Assembly: GCA_041485885.1 (NCBI GenBank)
Contig: JBGPKL010000083.1
Span: forward strand, 1 to 12,024
DNA length: 12,024 bases
Origin: JACQFZ01 sp041485885
Lineage (GTDB): Bacteria > Pseudomonadota > Gammaproteobacteria > Acidiferrobacterales > Sulfurifustaceae
Direction of reading: 5' to 3'
Shown: positions 1-5,882 of the stretch, one piece after another
Layout of the letters: each line of letters opens with the position of its first letter
Position numbering within the stretch: the first letter of the stretch is position 1
Notes under the pieces: generated by a model
Seen by the model: only the letters and a program-made list of their open reading frames with translations
Told to the model about the DNA's origin: nothing
The model's database searches: none
Position numbers and translations under genes: made by a program

Positions 1-122
1 CGTCCCGATACCGAACGCCACCGGCACCGGCAATGGCGCGAGCGACGAGTCGAGTTCGCTCTGCGGCAAACGGAGCTGTTCGCATGAGTTTATTCCGGAC
101 AGTAGTGCGCGAAAGCGGGAAT
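1..122. repeat. Left copy of a 122-bp perfect inverted repeat, probably a mobile-element end
   Basis: These bases are the exact reverse complement of 11888-12009. Identity stops sharply at the inner side: left continues CCAGG, while the right copy's reverse complement continues GACGT. The repeat may extend beyond base 1, since the right side continues 15 bases further. The inner end is half of a palindrome (CGAAAGCGGGAAT followed by CCAGG), a motif widely dispersed in proteobacteria. Read outward on the minus strand, the rest carries an open frame with GC-rich third positions that runs off the window. I infer the end of an insertion sequence inserted in the palindrome, but I do not recognise the family. 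Confidence 0.75.
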
Positions 123-190
123 CCAGGTTTGAAAAACATCGTCGATCTTTCGGAACGATTCGAGTGCGCTTCATGCCGCGGCGCACTGTG

Positions 191-1027
191 TTACTTCTTG
201 CGATACACCGCCTCGATGATCGCGACGCGATTCTCTTCGATATTGCGCAACTGATTCGCTAATGCGGGCCGAAAATTCTTGCCCAGCAGCAGATGCAGGC
301 CAAGCGCCGGCAGCTCCTTGCCCGGAATAGCGGCAGCACGGTCGCGGAATCCGTCGAGCGTCGCTTGCGTGCGGTCATGAAAGATCAGCTCGCCGAATCC
401 CGCGTTCTCGATAATCGCCCGCATGTCGCCAATCGTTCGCAGGAAACTTACGTCCGGTTGCGTCGCCCAAGGCACGGGAAAATGCACCGGTTGATTCTGG
501 CCGGCCACGATTTCATGGATCGCCAATCGCCCCTCGGCACAAAGCACGCGATGCGCTTCGGCGTAAAGACGATCCTTGGCGTCGATGTTCATGTTGGAAT
601 GCTGCGTCCAGACGACGTCGAAACTTTCGTCGGCGAACGGCACATCGAGCGCACTCGCGCAGCGAAAGCTCACTCGCTCGCTCTGCCCGGTTCGCCGGGT
701 GAGCATTTCGCCAACGCGGCAATACTCCTCGGTGACATCGAGCACCATCACGCGGCAGCCGAATTCCGCCGCGAGCGTACGCGCCGCACCTCCCAACCCG
801 CCGCCAACGTCGAGCATGCGCAAACCCGGTTTCAAATCCGCCAGGCGCGCCAGATCGACAGTGGCTGCTTTGCCGCGTGAATGAAATTGATCGAACGGCG
901 CGAGATCGTCCGGAGACAGATGCTCCGGATCCTTCCCCGCTTTGCGTAACCCATCGAGGATCGCTTCCTCTAAACCCGAGGATGCGTAGTGACGATTGAT
1001 ATGAGCGGAGTAATCGGGTGTCGTCAT
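191..1027 (-). CDS. Class I SAM-dependent methyltransferase, UbiE / sarcosine-methyltransferase-like
   Basis: The 278-residue product is predicted to transfer a methyl group from S-adenosylmethionine to an unknown small molecule in the cytosol. The Rossmann core is clear: motif I LDVGGGLGG at residues 72-80, the acidic ribose-binding end of strand beta2 (VLDVT, D97), and the motif II/III region FDVVWTQHSNMNI near 136-148. This is a Methyltransf_11-type fold. The helical N-terminus and the QHSNMNI segment resemble enzymes of the glycine/sarcosine N-methyltransferase and tocopherol methyltransferase groups, but the substrate cannot be read from sequence. I chose ATG at 1025-1027 because the longer frame begins only with TTG at 1063, next to a repeat element. 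A MITE-like element lies 37 bp upstream, so its promoter probably lies in or beyond that element. It is downstream of nothing obviously related. Confidence 0.85.
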   Translation of the reverse strand: MTTPDYSAHINRHYASSGLEEAILDGLRKAGKDPEHLSPDDLAPFDQFHSRGKAATVDLARLADLKPGLRMLDVGGGLGGAARTLAAEFGCRVMVLDVTEEYCRVGEMLTRRTGQSERVSFRCASALDVPFADESFDVVWTQHSNMNIDAKDRLYAEAHRVLCAEGRLAIHEIVAGQNQPVHFPVPWATQPDVSFLRTIGDMRAIIENAGFGELIFHDRTQATLDGFRDRAAAIPGKELPALGLHLLLGKNFRPALANQLRNIEENRVAIIEAVYRKK

Positions 1028-1064
1028 CGCGTCTTTGCTCTGTGGGTGCCAGTAGCATTCCAAA

Positions 1065-1229
1065 TGTAGGTTGGGTGAAGCCGCTTAGGCGGCGGTGAAG
1101 CGGAGCCCTCGCGAATGCACTTAACGTGCATTCGCGCCGCTGAACGGGTGCAACTGATTTCGTTGCACACCGGCAACAACCAACAAAGTAATATCTCCGT
1201 GGGTTTCGCTTCGCTTCACCCACCCTACA
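1065..1229. mobile_element. MITE-like element with 17-bp terminal inverted repeats
   Basis: Left terminus TGTAGGTTGGGTGAAGC (1065-1081) pairs with right terminus GCTTCACCCACCCTACA (1213-1229), 16 of 17 positions. The 165-bp interior has no gene but contains three further perfect hairpins: GCCGC/GCGGC at 1080-1093, GCGAATGCAC/GTGCATTCGC at 1111-1135, and GTGCAAC/GTTGCAC at 1148-1168. The end motif TAGGTTGGGTGAAGC is familiar from small non-coding repeats in many proteobacterial genomes. No clear target-site duplication is visible. It lies immediately upstream of the methyltransferase start, so it could alter that gene's expression. It is presumably non-autonomous. Confidence 0.65.
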
Positions 1230-1300
1230 TGCTACCTATAATTGATGCCGAGGATGGACAGACCACGCGCCCGACGCGAGAATGCCTGCGCCCAGCGGGG

Positions 1301-1316
1301 CGGAGAGGTGGCCGAG
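1301..1316 (+). repeat. 5' tRNA-Ser fragment (direct repeat of the tRNA start)
   Basis: The 16 bases CGGAGAGGTGGCCGAG are identical to 1489-1504, which is the first base upstream plus the acceptor strand and start of the D-arm of the complete tRNA-Ser. After this, similarity fades (CGGGCGAAG against TGGTTTAAGG) and no anticodon arm, variable arm or 3' acceptor follows. It cannot be a functional tRNA. It may be what is left of a decayed tandem tRNA-Ser copy, or one side of a past recombination event. Confidence 0.6.
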
Positions 1317-1334
1317 CGGGCGAAGTGGGGATTT

Positions 1335-1413
1335 CGCGAACACACTTGCTATACAGGAACGTACGAATGCCGCGAGCGCAGGATGCGCAGGAGCGGCGCA
1401 ACGTGTGTTCGTG
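1335..1413 (+). repeat. Split copy of the CGAACACAC...GTGTGTTCG palindrome
   Basis: Arms CGCGAACACAC (1335-1345) and GTGTGTTCGTG (1403-1413) match each other at 10 of 11 pairs and resemble the compact palindromes at 1111-1135 and 1666-1692. Here the arms are separated by 57 bases instead of 5. The right arm is followed by CCGCTGA, as is the right arm of the 1111-1135 palindrome. It therefore looks like a family member whose loop has been enlarged by an insertion. No coding function is seen. Confidence 0.5.
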
Positions 1414-1489
1414 CCGCTGAGCGCGAGACAAGGATGTCGAGCTGGCCGACGCACCACGGACGGGTGCAGTGGGTAGAAAACCAAACACC

Positions 1490-1577
1490 GGAGAGGTGGC
1501 CGAGTGGTTTAAGGCGGTGGTCTTGAAAACCACTGACCCGCAAGGGTCCGGGGGTTCGAATCCCTCCCTCTCCGCCA
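1490..1577 (+). tRNA. tRNA-Ser (anticodon UGA)
   Basis: A complete class II (long variable arm) tRNA with the CCA end encoded. The acceptor stem is GGAGAGG (1490-1496) with CCTCTCC (1567-1573), discriminator G1574 and CCA at 1575-1577. The anticodon stem GTGGT/ACCAC encloses loop CTTGAAA, giving anticodon UGA, which reads UCA and other UCN serine codons. The variable arm ACCC-GCAA-GGGT and T-arm with GGTTCGAATCC follow. The gene lies head to head in 3' sense with serS, the gene for the synthetase that charges it; their ends converge about 145 bp apart. This neighbourhood is common in Gammaproteobacteria. Confidence 0.97.
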
Positions 1578-1634
1578 TTTATTGCAGTGTACCTGCCATC
1601 CGTGGCGCGACTCTAAGCGCTTCGTTAAATCCCG

Positions 1635-1656
1635 GCCCGCACCTCCGTGTGCGGGC
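1635..1656. terminator. GC-rich hairpin between tRNA-Ser and serS ends
   Basis: GCCCGCAC and GTGCGGGC form an 8-bp perfect stem around loop CTCCGT. It lies in the 145-bp space between two convergent genes, where a bidirectional terminator would be expected. No strong T-tract follows on either strand (GGGATTTAA on the minus strand at best), so intrinsic termination is only a guess. It might instead be part of the adjacent repeat cluster. Confidence 0.35.
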
Positions 1657-1665
1657 ATTCGACGG

Positions 1666-1692
1666 CACGAACACACGTTAAGTGTGTTCGTG
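1666..1692. repeat. Perfect 11-bp-stem palindrome, loop GTTAA
   Basis: CACGAACACAC (1666-1676) pairs perfectly with GTGTGTTCGTG (1682-1692). The reverse complement, with loop TTAAC and followed by GCCG, matches the design of the 1111-1135 palindrome (GCGAATGCAC, TTAAC, GTGCATTCGC). It lies 31 bases downstream of the serS stop and could form an RNA hairpin in the 3' end of the serS transcript, although no T-run follows. I treat it primarily as one member of a dispersed palindromic repeat family. Confidence 0.6.
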
Positions 1693-1722
1693 ACATCTCC
1701 GTCTCACCCTCTCGGCGATAGC

Positions 1723-3006
1723 TCAGCCCGAGCGCGTGAGGCGCGTCAGTCCACCCGCGTAGGGACGCAACACCTCCGGAACGATCACGTTTCCTTGCGC
1801 GTCTTGGAAGTTTTCGAGAATAGCTACCAGCGTTCGACCGATCGCGAGCCCCGAACCGTTCAAGGTGTGGACCAGCTCCGGTTTGCCGGAAGCCGGATTG
1901 CGCCAGCGAGCTTGCAGGCGTCGCGCCTGGAAATCTTCGAAGTTGCTGCACGACGAGATCTCGCGATATCGATTCTGTCCCGGTAGCCAGACTTCGAGGT
2001 CGTACGTTTTAGCGGACGCAAAGCCGAGATCGGCGGTACAAAGCGCGACGACGCGGTAAGCAAGCCCGAGACGTTGCAGCACCTGCTCGGCATTCGCGGT
2101 CAACTGTTCGAGCGCGGCGTACGATTCCTCCGGCCGCACGATCTGCACCAGCTCCACCTTCTCGAATTGGTGCTGGCGAATCATTCCGCGCGTGTCCTTG
2201 CCGTAGGAGCCGGCTTCGCTGCGGAAGCACGGCGTGTGGCAAACGAATTTGCGCGGAAGCGTGGCCACGTCGAGGATCTCGTCGCGCACGAGGTTCGTGA
2301 CGGGGACTTCGGCGGTGGGGATAAGGTAATAGTTGTGCTCACCCTTCAACGCGAAAAGATCGGCTTCGAACTTCGGCAACTGCCCGGTTCCACGCAAGCT
2401 CGCCGCGTTGACGAGATACGGGACGTAGACCTCCTGGTAGCCGTGCTCGCGAGTATGCAAGTCGAGCATGAACTGAATCAACGCCCGGTGCAGGCGCGCC
2501 GCCGCGCCGTACATCACGACGAAGCGCGCGCCGGTCAACTTCGCCGCGGCGTCGAAATCGAGCAGACCCAGGCCCGCGCCGATGTCGACGTGATCCTTGG
2601 GCGCGAAGTCGAATCGCGGCGGCTCGCCCCAGCGGCGAATTTCCTTGTTAGCGCTTTCGTCGCGCCCGTCGGGCACGCTCTCATGCGGCAGGTTCGGGAC
2701 GCCGAGTAATATTTCATCGAGTCGCGCTTGCACGTCCGCCAGCGTGGCCTCCTGCTGCTTCAGCAACTCCGGCAGACGGCCCGCGGCTGTCATCAGCTCG
2801 GTCGCGTCCAGGCCCTTCCCTTTCGCCACGCCGATTTGCTTCGCCAGCTCGTTGCGCTGCTGCTGCAAATGCTGCACTTCGATTTGGATGATTTTGCGCT
2901 TGTCTTCGAGATGCTTAATCGTGGCCACGTCGAGCGCAAAGCCGCGCCGTGCCAGCCGTTTTGCCGTGCCTTCTAATTCCACGCGTAGCAGTTTTGCGTC
3001 GAGCAT
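1723..3006 (-). CDS. serS: Seryl-tRNA synthetase
   Basis: This 427-residue class II aminoacyl-tRNA synthetase activates serine with ATP and charges tRNA-Ser (and tRNA-Sec where present). The N-terminal antiparallel coiled-coil arm that grips the long variable arm spans about residues 28-102 (heptad-rich, HLQQQRNELAKQIG). The catalytic core shows the serine-site TAEVP at 231-235, motif 2 FRSEAG (261-266) with RQHQFEKVEL (277-286), and motif 3 NGSGLAIGR (383-391). Length is normal for bacterial SerRS (about 425-430). The start ATG at 3004-3006 gives the canonical MLD-type N-terminus. It follows usp by 121 bp with its own plausible promoter and converges on tRNA-Ser(UGA). Confidence 0.98.
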   Translation of the reverse strand: MLDAKLLRVELEGTAKRLARRGFALDVATIKHLEDKRKIIQIEVQHLQQQRNELAKQIGVAKGKGLDATELMTAAGRLPELLKQQEATLADVQARLDEILLGVPNLPHESVPDGRDESANKEIRRWGEPPRFDFAPKDHVDIGAGLGLLDFDAAAKLTGARFVVMYGAAARLHRALIQFMLDLHTREHGYQEVYVPYLVNAASLRGTGQLPKFEADLFALKGEHNYYLIPTAEVPVTNLVRDEILDVATLPRKFVCHTPCFRSEAGSYGKDTRGMIRQHQFEKVELVQIVRPEESYAALEQLTANAEQVLQRLGLAYRVVALCTADLGFASAKTYDLEVWLPGQNRYREISSCSNFEDFQARRLQARWRNPASGKPELVHTLNGSGLAIGRTLVAILENFQDAQGNVIVPEVLRPYAGGLTRLTRSG

Positions 3007-3057
3007 GCCGATATTCTCTTGCTTTGCAGTCGGTCGCGACTCGGTTCGATGCGCCGC

Positions 3058-3063
3058 ATTATA
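3058..3063 (-). promoter_or_regulatory. Candidate -10 box of a serS promoter
   Basis: The minus strand reads a perfect TATAAT here, 52 bases upstream of the serS ATG, in the 121-bp gap after usp. Seventeen bases further upstream the hexamer is GAGGCA, a poor match to the sigma-70 -35 consensus. A promoter would allow serS to be transcribed independently of the stress/antiporter genes. The call rests on the -10 match alone. Confidence 0.4.
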
Positions 3064-3127
3064 GGGGAATACGGCGGTATTGCCTCGGAGGAAAACCGAG
3101 TTTCAACTTTTTCCGGCCGGCGCGCGC

Positions 3128-3544
3128 TCAGCGTACGATCGTCACCGCGCATTCCGCATAACTGATCACCCGATGCGACACCGAGCCGAGGCGCCAGCGA
3201 TCCAGCACGCCCTTGCCGCGATGCCCGAGCACGATCAGGTCCACTTGACGCTGCGCGGCGTGATCGAGAATCTGCTGCGCCACGTGCCCGATGGCGATCT
3301 CGAAGCGCGCGTGGATGCCGGACTTATCGGCTCTTTCCTTGAGATCGTGGAGCAGCTTCTCGTGATAGTCGCGCGATTGTTCCATCACGGCCTCGGTTTC
3401 GACTTCCTCGGCGAACTCCGGCAACTGCGCCACCGATAGCACGTACAGCTCGGACTGGTAGCGCTTCGCCATATCGGCGGCGAAGTGGAAGGCTTTGTTC
3501 GATGAATCGGAACCATCGTAGGCGACCAGGATTTTCTTGATCAT
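3128..3544 (-). CDS. Universal stress protein, UspA family (ATP-binding type)
   Basis: A single-domain 138-residue cytosolic Usp protein. It begins with the typical strand MIKKILVAYDGSDSS and keeps the nucleotide-binding signature G-2x-G-9x-G-S at G107, G110, G120 and S121 (within GHRGKGVLDRWRLGS), ending in the usual CAVTIVR strand. Family members bind ATP and modulate stress survival or partner proteins, often transporters. Its ATG overlaps the antiporter stop (ATGA) and an AGGAGGG ribosome-binding site lies within the antiporter's last codons. The two are therefore co-transcribed and probably translationally coupled, which suggests that it regulates or works with that antiporter. The exact partner is inference. 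Confidence 0.93.
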   Translation of the reverse strand: MIKKILVAYDGSDSSNKAFHFAADMAKRYQSELYVLSVAQLPEFAEEVETEAVMEQSRDYHEKLLHDLKERADKSGIHARFEIAIGHVAQQILDHAAQRQVDLIVLGHRGKGVLDRWRLGSVSHRVISYAECAVTIVR

Positions 3545-4767
3545 GGCTCGGCCCTCCTAACAAGTGTCTGGGCGTTCGCGGCGGTTTGCGCTTCCGCCGC
3601 GGACGGTGCGGCTTCTTCTTTCGGTAAATGATGACGCGGAAAGAAAAACGCGTTGGCAATGAGCGTCGGTACCACCGCGCTCCCGATGACGGCGGCCACC
3701 AACGCGGAGTATTGCGATTGATCGACGAGCTGATGCGACAAGCCGAAGAGGGCGGAGATCGTGCCGAAGGTCAGTCCGGTCGACATGAGTAGCGTCGTGT
3801 ACATCCCTTCTCGCGCCGGTGAGCGGTAGGCGCGCGTCACCGGATAGACACCCCCGATCTTGGTCACCATCTTGCCGGCGAGCATCGCGATAAACGCAAG
3901 CGGCGCCGCCACCAGCGCGGGCACCGAGACGAGCGATCCGGCGCGGATGAAATAAAACGGCGTCAACAAACCGAAGGTGAGGGTACGCAACCGTCGAATC
4001 AACACGTGGTCCTTGCCGACGCTGCCGGCGAGCACCATGCCCATGAGGTATGCCGGCAGCACCGCCTCGCTATCGGCCCAGGTGGCGAGCGCCCCGAGCC
4101 CGAACAAACAGAGCATCAAAAATTTCGCCTCCAGCTCCGCGGGCCGGTTACCGTAACGACGGAAAAAGCGCGGCGTGAACCAAGGCAACACAATGAAAGC
4201 GCCCACGCTCGCGCCGATAAACACCAGCGTCTTGAACGTGAACGGCGCGAAAATCAAACCCAACGCGACGACGGTCGCGAGATCGGTCACAAAACAAGCC
4301 GTGAGCACGATCTTGCCGTAGTCAGTGACGTTCAGTCCGAACTCCAGCATGACGGCGTAAACGACCGCGACCGACGTCGTCGACATCGCGATGCCGGCCA
4401 ACCAACTCGCCTCCGGCGACCAACCGAGCAGCCAGCGCGCGATCGCGGCGCATCCGAGAAACGGCGCGGCAAAGCTGACGAGCCCGATCGCACCCGCCTG
4501 TTTCCATTCTCGCCGGAATACCGCGGGGTCCAGCTCCGCGCCCGCAAGGAACGTCAGCACGATCGCGCCGGCGCCGGCGAGAAATTTTAGCCACGAGGGA
4601 TCACCCGCGAGGAGTGCGCCGCCGAACACGACGCCGATGATGAGCTGCGCGATCGTGCCAACCACGATTTCAGACAGCGCCGTCGCGACGCGCAGCCAGA
4701 TAGAGATAAGTGTCGCGAGCAGCGCGAGTCCCAGCCAAAGCGCCGCCTGAGCCCAGATCTCCGTCAT
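3541..4767 (-). CDS. Cation:proton antiporter, CPA2 (Na_H_Exchanger) family
   Basis: A 408-residue, strongly hydrophobic inner-membrane protein with about 11-13 predicted membrane spans. Family features include LTFLAGAELD (after about residue 71), STTSVAVVYAVMLEFGLN, and the ion-site region CFVTDLATVVALGL, matching the Na_H_Exchanger domain. It should exchange Na+ or K+ for H+ and so support pH and ion balance. The last 35 or so residues (after FFFPRHHLPKEEAA) form a hydrophilic tail rich in Ala and Glu, without a TrkA-N (RCK) domain as found in KefB/KefC. The cytosolic regulatory role may be taken by the separately encoded Usp that overlaps it. Ion specificity is not predictable. The start ATG gives MTEIWAQAALWLGLALLATL, directly into the first helix; no strong ribosome-binding site is visible. 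Confidence 0.9.
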   Translation of the reverse strand: MTEIWAQAALWLGLALLATLISIWLRVATALSEIVVGTIAQLIIGVVFGGALLAGDPSWLKFLAGAGAIVLTFLAGAELDPAVFRREWKQAGAIGLVSFAAPFLGCAAIARWLLGWSPEASWLAGIAMSTTSVAVVYAVMLEFGLNVTDYGKIVLTACFVTDLATVVALGLIFAPFTFKTLVFIGASVGAFIVLPWFTPRFFRRYGNRPAELEAKFLMLCLFGLGALATWADSEAVLPAYLMGMVLAGSVGKDHVLIRRLRTLTFGLLTPFYFIRAGSLVSVPALVAAPLAFIAMLAGKMVTKIGGVYPVTRAYRSPAREGMYTTLLMSTGLTFGTISALFGLSHQLVDQSQYSALVAAVIGSAVVPTLIANAFFFPRHHLPKEEAAPSAAEAQTAANAQTLVRRAEP

Positions 4768-4818
4768 GCCGGCTTCGTGTTGGAGTTCATAACAAATTCC
4801 GCTCGGCTCAACAGCGTT

Positions 4819-4856
4819 CCCTCACCCCTTCCCCTCTCCTGAAGGGAGAGGGGTTC
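4819..4856. repeat. CCCTCACCC / CCCCTCTCC hairpin repeat, copy 1
   Basis: CCCTCACCCC is followed by a 9-bp perfect hairpin, CCCCTCTCC (4831-4839) with GGAGAGGGG (4845-4853). A related copy in opposite orientation lies at 7951-7998. The design is that of a dispersed intergenic repeat known in many GC-rich proteobacteria. It occupies the 115-bp gap between the HIT gene and the antiporter and could attenuate transcription between them. Confidence 0.6.
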
Positions 4857-4882
4857 AATCCACCCATCGTCGGTCTCCTCGC

Positions 4883-5260
4883 TCAGTAATTCTGCTTCTC
4901 CGGAATGACGCCGCGGACGCCGCCGCGTGGATTGGTCGCGTCGCCGCGGTAACGCGGAATCAAATGTAAATGTACATGCGCGATTGTCTGTCCGGCGACT
5001 TCGCCGACGTTGATACCGAGATTGAAGCCTTCCGGCGCAAACTTCGCACGCAACAGCGTCCTCGCTTCGTCCGCAAGAGCGAATACCGCTTGCCGTTCTT
5101 CGGGTGTGGTCTCGAACCAGTCGGCCACGTGCCGCCGCGTGATAACGAGCAGATGTCCGCGGGTAACCGGGAATTTGTCGTAGCGCGCGTATGCAAACGC
5201 GTTTCGGATAACGGCGCTGTCGCTACCGCAAAACGGGCAAGCGGAACCGCTCACGTTCAT
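4883..5260 (-). CDS. HIT-family (histidine triad) nucleotide-binding protein
   Basis: A 125-residue cytosolic protein with the catalytic histidine triad HVHLHL at residues 95-100 (His95, His97, His99) in the context QTIAHVHLHLIPRYRGD. It also has an N-terminal CPFC motif (8-11), found in zinc-binding HIT/FHIT-like proteins, and the GHLLVITRRHVADWFE strand-helix unit. Family members hydrolyse nucleoside phosphoramidates, AMP-lysine or dinucleoside polyphosphates; which of these applies cannot be said. The frame is open upstream to 5554, but that part is a shadow of the Sel1 gene. The ATG at 5258-5260 gives the family's normal length and has GAGGAAG about 10 bases before it. That ATG overlaps the stop of a short upstream frame (ATGA). 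Confidence 0.93.
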   Translation of the reverse strand: MNVSGSACPFCGSDSAVIRNAFAYARYDKFPVTRGHLLVITRRHVADWFETTPEERQAVFALADEARTLLRAKFAPEGFNLGINVGEVAGQTIAHVHLHLIPRYRGDATNPRGGVRGVIPEKQNY

Positions 5261-5355
5261 CGCGCTCGTCTTCCTCGCACCCACACCGTGGTCACCATGC
5301 CGAACGCCACAACCAGAACGGGAACTATGAATTCGATTCCGATTTCTTCGTCCAA
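5257..5355 (-). CDS. Possible small single-pass membrane peptide (32 aa)
   Basis: The frame starts at TTG (5353-5355) inside the end of the Sel1 gene and stops at TGA overlapping the HIT start. It encodes 32 residues: an acidic head (LDEEIGIE), about 20 hydrophobic residues (FIVPVLVVAFGMVTTVWV) and a basic tail (RGRRAR). This is a textbook one-helix membrane protein with its C-terminus predicted inside. It fills the otherwise unexplained 64-bp gap between Sel1 and HIT, and the ATGA overlap suggests coupling. Against it: non-ATG start, weak ribosome-binding site and no recognised family. Confidence 0.35.
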   Translation of the reverse strand: MDEEIGIEFIVPVLVVAFGMVTTVWVRGRRAR

Positions 5356-5882
5356 TACTCGGCTTGTTTCGGATCGACCGGAAACCCGAAGCGACCTTCG
5401 GCGTAGGCTTGCCCCAAATACTTTTGCGCTTTGCGGTGGCCGCCTTCGGCGGCGCGGCGCAACCATTTGCCCGCCTCGTTCTCATCCTTCGCGAGGCCGG
5501 CCATGCCATAAGCGTAACCGATGGCGAGACGGTACTGCGAATCAGGATATCCACCCTCCGCGGATTTGCGATACCACTTCACCAGCTCGTCCTGATCCTT
5601 CTTGTCGCCGATCTTTTGATACGCGCGAGCCATGTAGTACTGCGCTTCCGGATCGCCCGCTTCCGCCAACGGGCGATAGAGCCGCAACGCTTCGTCGTAC
5701 TTCTTCGCATCGAGCGCGGCATGTGCTTGTGTTTTCGCCGCAGGATCAGCAGTCGTGGCGTTTGCTGCGGTGCCAGCGGCTGGCGTCTGCTCGGCGACGC
5801 TCTTCGCCGCTGAGGCATACAGCGCTGGAGTCGCGATAAGCAGCGCGATCAGCGCCGCGATCACTCCGTGTTTACGCGTCAT
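5325..5882 (-). CDS. Secreted Sel1-like repeat (SLR/TPR-like) protein
   Basis: A 185-residue protein with an N-terminal signal peptide (basic MTRKHG, hydrophobic VIAALIALLIATPALY, small residues ASA for cleavage near residue 25), so it should act in the periplasm. After an Ala/Thr-rich linker come three to four Sel1-type helical repeats: ALRLYRPLAEAGDPEAQYYMA, KWYRKSAEGGYPDSQYRLA, KWLRRAAEGGHRKAQKYLG, and a last partial one. Such solenoids mediate protein-protein contacts; no enzymatic activity is expected and the partner is unknown. The start overlaps the rarA stop (ATGA), with GGAGAGGA as ribosome-binding site, so it is the next gene of the rarA transcript. Slightly imperfect spacing in the second repeat (KIGDKKDQDELVKW) is typical of SLR. 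Confidence 0.88.
   Translation of the reverse strand: MTRKHGVIAALIALLIATPALYASAAKSVAEQTPAAGTAANATTADPAAKTQAHAALDAKKYDEALRLYRPLAEAGDPEAQYYMARAYQKIGDKKDQDELVKWYRKSAEGGYPDSQYRLAIGYAYGMAGLAKDENEAGKWLRRAAEGGHRKAQKYLGQAYAEGRFGFPVDPKQAEYWTKKSESNS

Noticed and set aside
33..254. Plus-strand open frame of 73 codons, repeated on the minus strand at 11759-11977
   Set aside because: The shared first 30 residues arise only because the two inverted repeats are identical. The frame continues into different sequence on each side (methyltransferase end, trxB end) and is Arg/Ser-rich, so it is not a gene.
1028..1722. CRISPR array suspected from repeated motifs
   Set aside because: The repeats are palindromes in both orientations at irregular spacing, without uniform direct repeats and spacers, and no cas gene is present.
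2074..2709. 211-codon plus-strand frame opposite serS
   Set aside because: It is the antisense of a certain serS gene, Arg/His/Val-rich, and matches no family I know; long antisense frames are expected at this GC content.
3084..3112. Hairpin CTCGG-7-CCGAG followed by TTTCAACTTTTT on the plus strand, resembling a terminator
   Set aside because: No plus-strand gene lies upstream to be terminated, and on the minus strand (usp to serS) the T-run is on the wrong side. The stem is only 5 bp.
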